This document shows positions 34,387-41,994 of a stretch of 64,000 nucleotides of DNA, piece by piece. The notes beneath the pieces were generated by a model. The model was not told where the DNA came from. It saw nothing but the letters and a program-made list of their open reading frames with translations, and made no database searches. Source of the DNA: Gemmatimonadota bacterium. GTDB lineage: Bacteria > Latescibacterota > UBA2968 > UBA8231. Within the stretch, counting starts at the first letter, position 1. Each line of letters begins with the position of its first letter. Location: contig VXOR01000103.1 in assembly GCA_009840005.1 (NCBI GenBank), forward strand, positions 2,727 through 66,726, in the 5' to 3' direction. Both the position numbers and the translations under genes were made by a program.

Positions 34387-35529
34387 TTATTTGGCTGGAC
34401 TGAACTGCCGCGTGAATCCTTTTCGTCTGCGTCTCGGTGGCATATAAAGCAAATCAATTTCTCCAGGCTTTGGTTCGTGGTCTCCGTATAGTGCCGTCTG
34501 AGTACTACCTAGATATGGCGCTGGATTCTCGTAAGGTCTGTGGTCAGGCAGCAATTCGCCCATGACGGCAGTGATAATTTTTTTTGTCTGTAATCTGGCG
34601 TCGGAGCGAATATACCAGATGGTACGCGGATGGGTCCTTTCTTTAGTCGCTGTCAGGCATTCCCTTAGCATACGGCGATATGCTTCTGGATTGGCAAACT
34701 TTTGCTCTGGGTTCCAATCCGGTAGGCTTGGTCCCTCTCCAAGTGCCCACAGCCTGAGCCAGTTGTCAGCTCGGTAGTTGGTAACGTTGCTGTATGGTGG
34801 AGAGGTCAGGACTAGGTCGGCGGGAGCATGGGTTTCTGGTAAAGCTGCGGCGGAATCTCCGAGGGTGACTATCGGAGTTTCCCCACCGGATGGTCTCGGA
34901 GTGCCTTTGGCGTAGCGCCAATCGGCTCTCTTGTGTAGGAATTTCTGCGGGTCTATCTCCGGGGGAGTGGAGTACCCATTCCGACACCACCATTCAATAC
35001 AGTAGCGTGGTGATAGAGCACGTGAGTGGCGCATCTGATTGGATAGGCCGTGTCCTTTTTTGTCGTGCAAATGCTGGATCAATAAAGTTGCGACGGTTCG
35101 ATCCAGACTGCTAGTGCGCCAAGCCAATTCCTTACGTGCTATTTTGATAAATGCCAGTACGCTAGGGCAGAATGCCATTTTCTGAAACTCGCTCTCCGCC
35201 TTGCCGTCATCTGGCTCTGCGGCTTCCTGTAATTGGCTGATACGGAATTTCACCTCTTCCATACTAGGGTGGGGGTCAGTTTTGGTCTTGGCGTACAGCC
35301 AAGCTACTGGATTGACGTCGCAGCCGATTGCCCTGATACCGTTCACCATTGCGATGAAGGGTACGGTTCCCCGTCCGCAGAAGGGGTCCATCACCATCTG
35401 TCTAGGTTTTGTATAGAGACCGAGGATGTTCTCGACGAAGGGTATTGGAAACATTGCGTAGTAAGGACCGAGCCGGGCCCATCGTCCCGCGGCTGTGCTA
35501 TAGGAGAGGTCGGCACGGTTTGACTTCAT
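34387..35529 (-). CDS. DNA methyltransferase (N4-cytosine/N6-adenine type)
   Basis: SAM-dependent DNA methyltransferase of 380 residues. Motif I is MDPFCGRGTVPFIA (residues 47-60) and motif IV is LVLTSPPYSNVTNY (239-252); the SPPY form is commonest in N4-cytosine enzymes. The region between them (about 190 residues) may hold the target-recognition part. The ATG shares its A with the TAA of the NurA gene (TAATG), so translation is coupled. It is the third gene of a HerA-NurA-methyltransferase operon. Its role is probably to mark self DNA so that the NurA-HerA machine spares it. The cassette is visibly less GC-rich than its flanks, suggesting transfer. Confidence 0.88.
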   Translation of the reverse strand: MKSNRADLSYSTAAGRWARLGPYYAMFPIPFVENILGLYTKPRQMVMDPFCGRGTVPFIAMVNGIRAIGCDVNPVAWLYAKTKTDPHPSMEEVKFRISQLQEAAEPDDGKAESEFQKMAFCPSVLAFIKIARKELAWRTSSLDRTVATLLIQHLHDKKGHGLSNQMRHSRALSPRYCIEWWCRNGYSTPPEIDPQKFLHKRADWRYAKGTPRPSGGETPIVTLGDSAAALPETHAPADLVLTSPPYSNVTNYRADNWLRLWALGEGPSLPDWNPEQKFANPEAYRRMLRECLTATKERTHPRTIWYIRSDARLQTKKIITAVMGELLPDHRPYENPAPYLGSTQTALYGDHEPKPGEIDLLYMPPRRRRKGFTRQFSPAK

Positions 35530-36878
35530 TACGGACGTGAGTTCGTATCGTCAAAGAGGTTGGCAAGGATGCGCTGACCTTGCCGTAGTGGTATTGCGGC
35601 ATGGGCGTTGGCGCGTATCAAAGGAATGAATCCGTCCTGGTACAGATGAGTGTAAAGATCATCTACGATGTCGAGGGCTTCACCTAGGCGTGGGAAGGCA
35701 ATCAATTCAGTGCCGTTAGGTTCCCGTCCGGCGGAGTTGACGATAGGTGTCATCACTACCGCGTGCTGGCCTGTCTGGTTTTTGTAGAGGATTTTGCGTC
35801 CATAGTAAACGGCTTGCCCATATGCTTTCTTGGTATCAGGATTGGGCCTGATGTGGCGGTAGATGTACTCGGTGGTAGGTGCTAAGGCAGTGCTGTTTTG
35901 CAACCGCTGTCGGGGCCCTTGGGATTGATGCCAATCCAACTCTTCCAAATGATCTAGAAACTCGCCGGTTTTCTCCATACCCATCAGGAGCAGTCCTGCG
36001 TGGCCTTGTTCTACCAAGTCGTTATGAATGTGTGCTATCTCGGTCTGGATGTGTTCTTTTAGCCAAGCTGGCATCCCAAAGATGGCTAGCGGGCCATCCA
36101 TAACGAATGCTATCTCGTCGAACCATTGTGGAGGATGGTTCTGGTGGAAGTATCTCAGAATATTGACCATGAGGAGGTGTTCGGTCACCATACGGAAGGC
36201 CGTGAACGCCTGTTCGCTGCTACTACTATCGTAGAATCGCTCGTGTGTGCGCAGGCTGTCCGTCGGATAAAGTTGCTCACGATTATCGCAGCAGCAGACG
36301 GTGTCCTCTCGTGGTCTAGAAATTCGATGTTCGCAGTCCTCCAATGGGCACTGGAATTTTTTATCTTCACCAATGTGGTCTCTAGTGATGGCAAGAAATG
36401 TTTCCAGCAGTGATTCATGCTCCGGGTCTAACTTGAAGTTGAGCTCTTCCCGGATGGTTGAGCGAAAGAATTTTTTGGGGGTGTCCTCCCCTGACTTTTT
36501 TCCTACTACATTAGGGCCGGGTAGGACTGCACTCATTGTGTTGACTTTTTCTAGATTGCGGAGTTGACTAGGACTGGGAATGTAGTCACCGCCAAATTTA
36601 CTGAGTTCGTCGGTTTTAATTATGATGACGGCAGCGTTGAACAGTGCGGCTTCGGCTTTAGGAAATCCGTTCTGTACTGTTTTGGTAACAGTGGAACCGT
36701 CAATAGCTACGATCCTTTTTATGGTTCTCTGCCTGCGTGGAGGGCAGATGACGGGGGGAAGCTCATAGGATTTCTGTAGGTTCCTAGTGCGGATGGCACC
36801 TCTAAAACTCTGGACACTTTCGTTGTCCTCCAGTCGCCATAGGGAGTCACCCGTTGCTTTTTCGTTTTTGTATGGCAT
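35529..36878 (-). CDS. nurA: NurA-family nuclease with cysteine-rich insertion
   Basis: A 449-residue nuclease related to NurA, the 5'-3' exo/endonuclease partner of HerA. The catalytic aspartates are D60 in IVAIDGST and D261 in FVMDGPLAIFG, with the family's MEKTGEFLDH near 301-310 and a C-terminal histidine in ANAHAAIPLRQGQRIL (H426). An insertion around residues 170-210 has Cys177, Cys182 and Cys195-197 and may bind zinc. It lies 18 bp downstream of HerA and overlaps the methyltransferase start by one base. NurA would be loaded on DNA ends by the HerA hexamer. Confidence 0.85.
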   Translation of the reverse strand: MPYKNEKATGDSLWRLEDNESVQSFRGAIRTRNLQKSYELPPVICPPRRQRTIKRIVAIDGSTVTKTVQNGFPKAEAALFNAAVIIIKTDELSKFGGDYIPSPSQLRNLEKVNTMSAVLPGPNVVGKKSGEDTPKKFFRSTIREELNFKLDPEHESLLETFLAITRDHIGEDKKFQCPLEDCEHRISRPREDTVCCCDNREQLYPTDSLRTHERFYDSSSSEQAFTAFRMVTEHLLMVNILRYFHQNHPPQWFDEIAFVMDGPLAIFGMPAWLKEHIQTEIAHIHNDLVEQGHAGLLLMGMEKTGEFLDHLEELDWHQSQGPRQRLQNSTALAPTTEYIYRHIRPNPDTKKAYGQAVYYGRKILYKNQTGQHAVVMTPIVNSAGREPNGTELIAFPRLGEALDIVDDLYTHLYQDGFIPLIRANAHAAIPLRQGQRILANLFDDTNSRP

Positions 36879-36896
36879 GGATTGGTTAGCTATCTG

Positions 36897-39143
36897 CTAG
36901 AATGGCAGCTCGTCTTGTTCCTGCGGACGAGGATGGCTGTTTACTTGGTCATCCTCCTGTGGAGGAGCCGGTGGTGCGGTGAACATGTCCATCTGGACGG
37001 GGATAGTGTAATAGCTGGAGCGGGTTCTGATTTTGATGAGACCGGCTTCGGCTACGTTTATGATGCTGTTGGTGAAGTCGTTGAAGTCGTTGAATTTGCG
37101 TATCTGATTGGTTTCGTCGGTGTTGTTCAGATGGGCAATGAACCAGTTCTCAGTATTCTTGAGGATGTTGGGCTGGAGCGATGATGGTTCTTGGGTGGAG
37201 TACACCATCCCGATATTGAACTTGGCACCTTCTTTGGCGATTCTGGCCCATATGTTGCTATTGTCGTCTTCGCTAGCCCTCGGTAGTAGGGTATGTGCTT
37301 CCTCGGCGTAGACGATGACAGGCGGTGGCTTGATTATTTCTTCTGTGTCGGGGGCTACTTGTGGCTGGCTGAAGGAACGCTGTTGTTCTTGGAACAGCCG
37401 ACGGACGATGCGTTCGGCGGCTTGGCGGTTCATGTCGGGGTCGCCCAGCAGTTGGTCAACGATGACCAGTTTTCCTTGCCGGACTTGGCTTACGATCTGG
37501 TCGGCGTAGTCTGCTGTAGAGCTCAAGTCGTGCCAGACGCGGGTGCTTTGGATGATAGAACGGGCACGGGTGTCATCATAGAATCTGAGCAGTCCTAGCA
37601 AATGGACATCACTCCAGTTCCGTCCATCGTGGGATGACGCGTAATCGCTGTCGAAATCCCGGAATGGTTTCTCTTTGATCCATCTGGCGAGTTCTTTGGT
37701 GAAGTTACCAGCGACTTCCCAAGACATGTCGCCAGACTCCAGCGGGCCGACGTACTGTTTCATGTCGTCGGACTCGCTCATTAGGTCGCGTAGTTTCTTG
37801 CTGAATAGACCTTTAACATTGGCAGTGCCGTCATCGTGTTGAAATCCGGTTTCGGCCAGTATACTGCGATATACGAACAGCCGACGTCGGAAGCGAGTAT
37901 ATTCGCTGTACTTGCGTTCTCTCCCTTCAGTGGTTGATACGTCGGCGTTGCTGACTGCTTTGATGTAACCTTCGGCTGATACGTCGGCATTACAGAATGC
38001 TTTGATGTAACCGGCACCCTCTTCGGCCAAGGCGTCGTTGATTATCTGTTTCCCTTGGTACAAGGTGTGCAGGTACCTGTTCAGCTCTTCTTCTTTGCTG
38101 GGCGGCGATGTCGGTTCGTATGCGCCGTAGAAATTGAACTTGGTGATATGCCGACCGCGGTCATAGGGATGTTCAAATGACCCATAGGTGTGGACTTCGC
38201 CGGCAAACTCTGGACTCTCGTACTTCAGATTGCGGATGCAGCCTTGGTCTTGGGGGTTGTCGTTGGCGTACTCGCCGTTGGGGTCGAAAATCAGTTGACC
38301 AACGCGTGTTTTGCTTGGGGGTTGTCTGAGTTTGAATAGAGCGGCGGCGATGGTCTTGGTGGTGTTGGACTTGCCTGTTCGAGTCATTCCGAATAGAGCA
38401 GTCCGCTGGGCGATAAAGTCTTCTGCCGTGATTTTAACAGGCACTGATTCGGGGGTGGTCTCCTCTTTTATAGCGGCAGAGTAGCGGAGGCGGCCGATTT
38501 GCGTGGGCGTGGGCGGTATTTGCCCCGGCCCATTACTACGGTAGTTGACAATTTTTTGTAAAGCGTCTCTGTTTGGCTTGTAAATCTTCATGCCCTGTCC
38601 AGCATAAAAATTGTCGATGTCGGCACCGAAGTGTAGTTGCCATTCGTCGTTCTGTTCTGGCTGATATATCCGAAAAGTTCCCAAAATGCGGCACTTTACA
38701 CCGGCGTACCGGAGGAGGTTCAAAGTGAACTGGTCCGTCTGCTGAGCGTCGTCGTAATTCTGCTCGGTGTCGTTGGAGCGTTGTACAATCTCGAATCTGG
38801 TTTTGTCGAGGTCGATATCCGAGTTGAGCTTGGTGCTACCGGATACTCTAAGCAACAGTAGAGATGCACGGCTGTCCATTAGGTCCGTTATGGGCGGATC
38901 ATCAGGAGTTATCCGGCTTGCGATAAGCAAGCAGCCATGAGGTACGCCATTCACGCGGGTCTTATGGCTGTCATGGATGAGTATATCGGCGGAATCGTAG
39001 TCTAGGCTAAGTAGATCGCCGATGTATTGGTCCGGCTTTATAAGGCTGGTGAGTTCTAGCAAGGCCTTGGATTTGTTATCCGCGGCTATGTCATTGCTGA
39101 CTTTCTTAAGGAATCCTGGCTCTGCGTTTTCCAATGTGGTCAT
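36897..39143 (-). CDS. herA: HerA-family DNA translocase
   Basis: Hexameric FtsK/HerA-class ATPase of 748 residues. An N-terminal HAS-barrel-like region is followed by Walker A GMTRTGKSN (252-260), LIFDPNGEYAN (284-294) as expected after the first strand, Walker B VIVYAEEAH (609-617), and sensor-like YSTQEPSSL (648-656). A long insertion between the motifs contains two tandem 14-residue repeats (379-406). It heads the operon HerA-NurA-methyltransferase. The ATG is at 39143; I see no strong promoter upstream. In archaea HerA-NurA resects DNA ends; with a methyltransferase beside it, a defence role is more likely. Confidence 0.88.
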   Translation of the reverse strand: MTTLENAEPGFLKKVSNDIAADNKSKALLELTSLIKPDQYIGDLLSLDYDSADILIHDSHKTRVNGVPHGCLLIASRITPDDPPITDLMDSRASLLLLRVSGSTKLNSDIDLDKTRFEIVQRSNDTEQNYDDAQQTDQFTLNLLRYAGVKCRILGTFRIYQPEQNDEWQLHFGADIDNFYAGQGMKIYKPNRDALQKIVNYRSNGPGQIPPTPTQIGRLRYSAAIKEETTPESVPVKITAEDFIAQRTALFGMTRTGKSNTTKTIAAALFKLRQPPSKTRVGQLIFDPNGEYANDNPQDQGCIRNLKYESPEFAGEVHTYGSFEHPYDRGRHITKFNFYGAYEPTSPPSKEEELNRYLHTLYQGKQIINDALAEEGAGYIKAFCNADVSAEGYIKAVSNADVSTTEGRERKYSEYTRFRRRLFVYRSILAETGFQHDDGTANVKGLFSKKLRDLMSESDDMKQYVGPLESGDMSWEVAGNFTKELARWIKEKPFRDFDSDYASSHDGRNWSDVHLLGLLRFYDDTRARSIIQSTRVWHDLSSTADYADQIVSQVRQGKLVIVDQLLGDPDMNRQAAERIVRRLFQEQQRSFSQPQVAPDTEEIIKPPPVIVYAEEAHTLLPRASEDDNSNIWARIAKEGAKFNIGMVYSTQEPSSLQPNILKNTENWFIAHLNNTDETNQIRKFNDFNDFTNSIINVAEAGLIKIRTRSSYYTIPVQMDMFTAPPAPPQEDDQVNSHPRPQEQDELPF
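37930..38013 (-). repeat. Tandem 42-bp repeat inside herA
   Basis: Two adjoining 42-bp units encode YIKAFCNADVSAEG and YIKAVSNADVSTTEG within the insertion between Walker A and B of HerA. The repeat keeps the frame, and the units differ at several bases, so the duplication is not very recent. Confidence 0.8.
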
Positions 39144-39336
39144 GTGTTTTGCCCCCGCTACGAGAATAGATCGACTAAGACTTGCTAACGTATAGGCATA
39201 ATAAGGTGGCTTTTATAGAATTCGGTCAAGGAGAGTGCATGAACGGGTTAGACAAAACCCCCTGAAGATCGTTTGCGGTCTCTCAGGTCCTTATAGGAGT
39301 GCGGGCTGACTATCGCCGAATACATCTCCACCATCC
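39144..39336. other. Region upstream of herA
   Basis: These 193 bp lie between herA (minus) and the 3' end of mgtE (minus). An AT-richer portion at 39180-39230 should hold the herA promoter. A TTGACC (minus strand, 39224-39229) is present, but the nearest TATTAT is 20 bp away, so I cannot assign a confident promoter. Confidence 0.35.
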
Positions 39337-40716
39337 CTACAAGAAAAACGCCGCAATCCCAAAATAAAGCAGCAGCGACAACCCATCGTTGAGCGTCGTG
39401 ATCAGCGGTCCCGAAGCCACGGCCGGATCGACCCCAATGCGGCGGAAAACCAACGGCACCACAGCACCCATCACCGCCGCCAGCACCACCGCCGCCCCCA
39501 TCGCCAACCCCACACATCCCCCCACGCGCGCATCGCCGGTCCACCAGCTAGCCACGCCCCAAGCCAAAACGCCCAGGATACCCCCCAAGCCCAAAGCCAC
39601 CCGCAATTCGCGTCCCACCAAACCCCATTGTCCCTGACCAATAGCCAAGCTCCGCACAGTCACCGTGGCAGTCTGGATGCCTGTATTGCCGCCCATAGCC
39701 ATGACCGCGGGCACGAAAAAAGACAGGGCAAGAACCTTGGAAAGGGTATCGTCAAAGCCCTTGATCACCGCGCCCGCGAGCAAAGTGCCCCCCAAGCAAA
39801 CCAACAGCCACGGCAGCCGCAGGCGCACCACGCCCGCAGCCGGGCGATCCGTGCGCTCCTCCGAGGAAATGGCCGCCATCTCGTACATATCCTCGGTGGT
39901 CTCCTCTTCGAGGACGTCGAAGATGTCATCTACAGTCACCACGCCCACCAAGCGCCCTACATCATCCACCACCGGCAATACCAACAAATCGTACTCGGCG
40001 AAGATATAGGCGATCTCCTCTTGGTCCATATCGCTCCGCACCGCAATCGGACTGCGATTGGCCAAGGTGCCAACTGGAGTATCGGCCGAGGCCAACAACA
40101 ACCGCTTGAGCGGCACCAAGCCACTCAGCAGCCCCTCTTGGTCGATCAAATAGAGATAGAACACCTCGTCTTCGTCTTCGGTCTAAGCCCGCATCTGCTC
40201 TATGGCCTCGGCCGCGCTCATATCCTCAGTCACGGCGATAAAGCGCGAAGTCATCAGCCCGCCGGCCGTATCTTCGGGATGCGCCAACAACTCGCGCACC
40301 TGACCCGCTTCCTCGCCTTCAAGCAAATCGAGGACCTCGGCGCTTTGCTCCTCAGACAAATCGCCCAAGACATCGGCCGCATCGTCGGGGGCCATTTCAT
40401 CGACCAATCCCGACAAATCGTCAGCAGGTATATCCTCGGCCACCTCGCGCAGGACATCCGCGTCCATCTCGGCCAAGACCGCAGCGGCCAGCGGCTCGGC
40501 CAACACCTGCAATGCGACGGGCTGCTCCTCGTCGTCTAGGTGGCGGAACAAATCGGCTAAGTCCGCCGGATGATAGTCGTTGAGGATGAGACGCAGGGTG
40601 CTTAGATCCTCGGCCGCAAAGGCTTCTTGAACCATGCGCCGGAGCGCGTCCCGTCGCTCCTGCACTTCCCCTTCGGCCAAGACTTCCTCCGGCGAGAAAG
40701 GTGGTATATTCGTCAA
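39337..40716 (-). pseudogene. mgtE: Magnesium transporter mgtE interrupted by an amber codon
   Basis: A Mg2+ channel gene of 460 codons in one continuous frame except for a TAG at 40183-40185. The N-domain (LRLILNDYHPADLADLFRHL, PDDAADVLGDL-like repeats) and the start of the CBS pair precede it; the second half holds the rest of the CBS domain (FAEYDLLVLPVVDDVGRLVG) and the five-helix pore (AVMAMGGNTGIQTATVTVRSLA). The interrupted phrase reads EQMRA-stop-TEDEDEVFYLYLID, where a glutamine (CAG) would be normal. It begins with TTG behind AAAGGAGAATCAC. TAG is an ordinary stop elsewhere here, so recoding is unlikely; recent inactivation or a base-call error are the options. Confidence 0.88.
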
Positions 40717-40740
40717 GTGATTCTCCTTTATCGCCTGTTA

Positions 40741-40914
40741 ATCGCTTGCCTAAGTACACGACAGTAGAGCGGTATGGGATGCTTCGCTTCGCTCAGCATG
40801 ACAACAGGAGCGTCATCACCTGTCATGCTGAGCGGAGCAAAGCGGAGTCGAAGCATCTCAGCGCTCCCATGCCTAACGTCCACTCGATTACTGTCGTGTA
40901 CTTAGATCGCTTGC
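40741..40914. mobile_element. MITE-like element with 17-bp inverted ends and 9-bp target duplication
   Basis: The element spans 40750-40905 (156 bp). Its ends CTAAGTACACGACAGTA and TACTGTCGTGTACTTAG are perfect inverted repeats. It is flanked by ATCGCTTGC on both sides (40741-40749 and 40906-40914), a clean 9-bp target-site duplication. The interior is itself a large imperfect palindrome (TCAGCATGACA and TGTCATGCTGA arms, about 40780-40860). No protein is encoded, so it would need a transposase in trans. It lies one base beyond the stop of the PhyH gene and 25 bp before mgtE. Confidence 0.88.
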
Positions 40915-40915
40915 T

Positions 40916-41734
40916 TTAGCCGCTCGACGCCGGTGCCGTGCGTTGCCACTCCATCCACTCGGTAAGCTCGCGCTGAGTCTCGTCGAAGCGAGAGCGCACC
41001 GCCGGTGGGAACACGTAGTGATTCACATTGCCTTGATTTCCCGCCAGCAGTTCCCGCATCGCCGGGTTGTAGGTGGCGTCGATGTAATTGAAATAGAGGT
41101 TCGTGCGCTGACGGGAAGAGCTTTTGGTCGCGCCGGTGTGGAGCAGCGTCTCCGAAAACATGACCATATCCCCCGCCTTGCCAGTGACCCGCACGGCCCC
41201 AGGTAGGTCGCGGCCCCGGTACTCGGCCATGGGCAGGTCGATCTCCGACTTGTGCGCCCCGGGCACCACCGTTAGGCAACCGTCTTCTTCATCGTTGTCC
41301 GTCAGAAAGTACACACAGTTCAACATGCGCGTGCGGATCTGCCCTCGGCGCATGGTGTAATCATCCGGATTTAACCCCCGGTGCCACCCACCCCAAGGCG
41401 TGCCCTCCGTCTTCTCGATAGCCCAAGTGTTGACGAGTTGGGGATGCTGCATCCAGCGCCGCAAGCGCTCCACCACCGGCGCAAAGCTGATGACCTCGTC
41501 GAACACTTCCGTCCACAGCGGCAGGCCGTTGATCCGCCGCTGGCCTTCCGAGATCTGCACCGTCGTCTGCCCGCGCACTCCATCGTGCAGCCAAGGATCA
41601 TCGTATTTGCGCGCAAACAGCCGCTCAAGCTCTTCGAGGTAGCGCCGGCAGCGCTCGGCGTCAAAGACGTTGCGCAGCATGAGAAAACCCTGCGCGTCGA
41701 ACTGGAAATCCTCCGCTAATGCGAGTTCGTTCAT
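40916..41734 (-). CDS. PhyH-family protein with HxG at the iron site
   Basis: A 272-residue member of the phytanoyl-CoA dioxygenase family. The core is recognisable (MLNCVYFLTDNDEEDGCLTVVPGAHK and DMVMFSETLLHTGATKSSSRQRTNLYFN), but the iron motif is H118-R-G120 in GGWHRGLNPDDY: the acidic ligand is replaced by glycine. That replacement occurs in Fe/oxoglutarate halogenases, where halide fills the vacant site, but it may also mark an altered oxygenase. The ATG at 41734 follows GGAGAGGAGTAATT and starts the usual family N-terminus; the longer frame to 41797 runs through a palindromic repeat. Confidence 0.85.
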   Translation of the reverse strand: MNELALAEDFQFDAQGFLMLRNVFDAERCRRYLEELERLFARKYDDPWLHDGVRGQTTVQISEGQRRINGLPLWTEVFDEVISFAPVVERLRRWMQHPQLVNTWAIEKTEGTPWGGWHRGLNPDDYTMRRGQIRTRMLNCVYFLTDNDEEDGCLTVVPGAHKSEIDLPMAEYRGRDLPGAVRVTGKAGDMVMFSETLLHTGATKSSSRQRTNLYFNYIDATYNPAMRELLAGNQGNVNHYVFPPAVRSRFDETQRELTEWMEWQRTAPASSG

Positions 41735-41763
41735 AATTACTCCTCTCCAGACTGTTGCCCTAG

Positions 41764-41790
41764 TAGGGGGCGGTTTCAAACCTCCCCCTA
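41764..41790. repeat. REP-like palindrome
   Basis: TAGGGGGCGGTTT and AAACCTCCCCCTA form a near-perfect 27-bp palindrome with one mismatch. It lies just upstream of the PhyH gene and lacks a T-tract, so it is more likely a dispersed REP-type element than a terminator. Confidence 0.7.
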
Positions 41791-41834
41791 CGGCCACCGC
41801 CTCGTCGGATCAAGGGCGTCCTGCCCGCGATCCC

Positions 41835-41878
41835 AACGAGAATCGGGCCGAAAACCAACGAGAATCGGGCCGAAAACC
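41835..41878. repeat. Two exact 22-bp tandem repeats
   Basis: Two identical adjacent copies of a 22-bp unit that begins AACGAGAATCGG and ends CGAAAACC. Nearby, 41897-41913 matches 107-123 of this window at 15 of 17 positions (GCGTAAC-TCAGTT), and both places follow a short tandem array. Confidence 0.85.
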
Positions 41879-41994
41879 AACCACCGGCCACGTACTGCGT
41901 AACATCAGTTACTTAACTGGAGAAGGAGAAGGCTGCGCTACTGGTCGTCAACGGAACACAGTTTCGCGCATATGTATCAGGCAGGGGCCATGCG

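Noticed and set aside
40183..40185. TAG read as an amino acid through alternative genetic code
   Set aside because: TAG terminates other genes in this window, including those ending at 10656, 60293 and 62977, so reassignment is unlikely.
39628..40539. 303-codon plus-strand open frame
   Set aside because: It is antisense to mgtE and made of the usual histidine- and glutamine-rich mirror composition.
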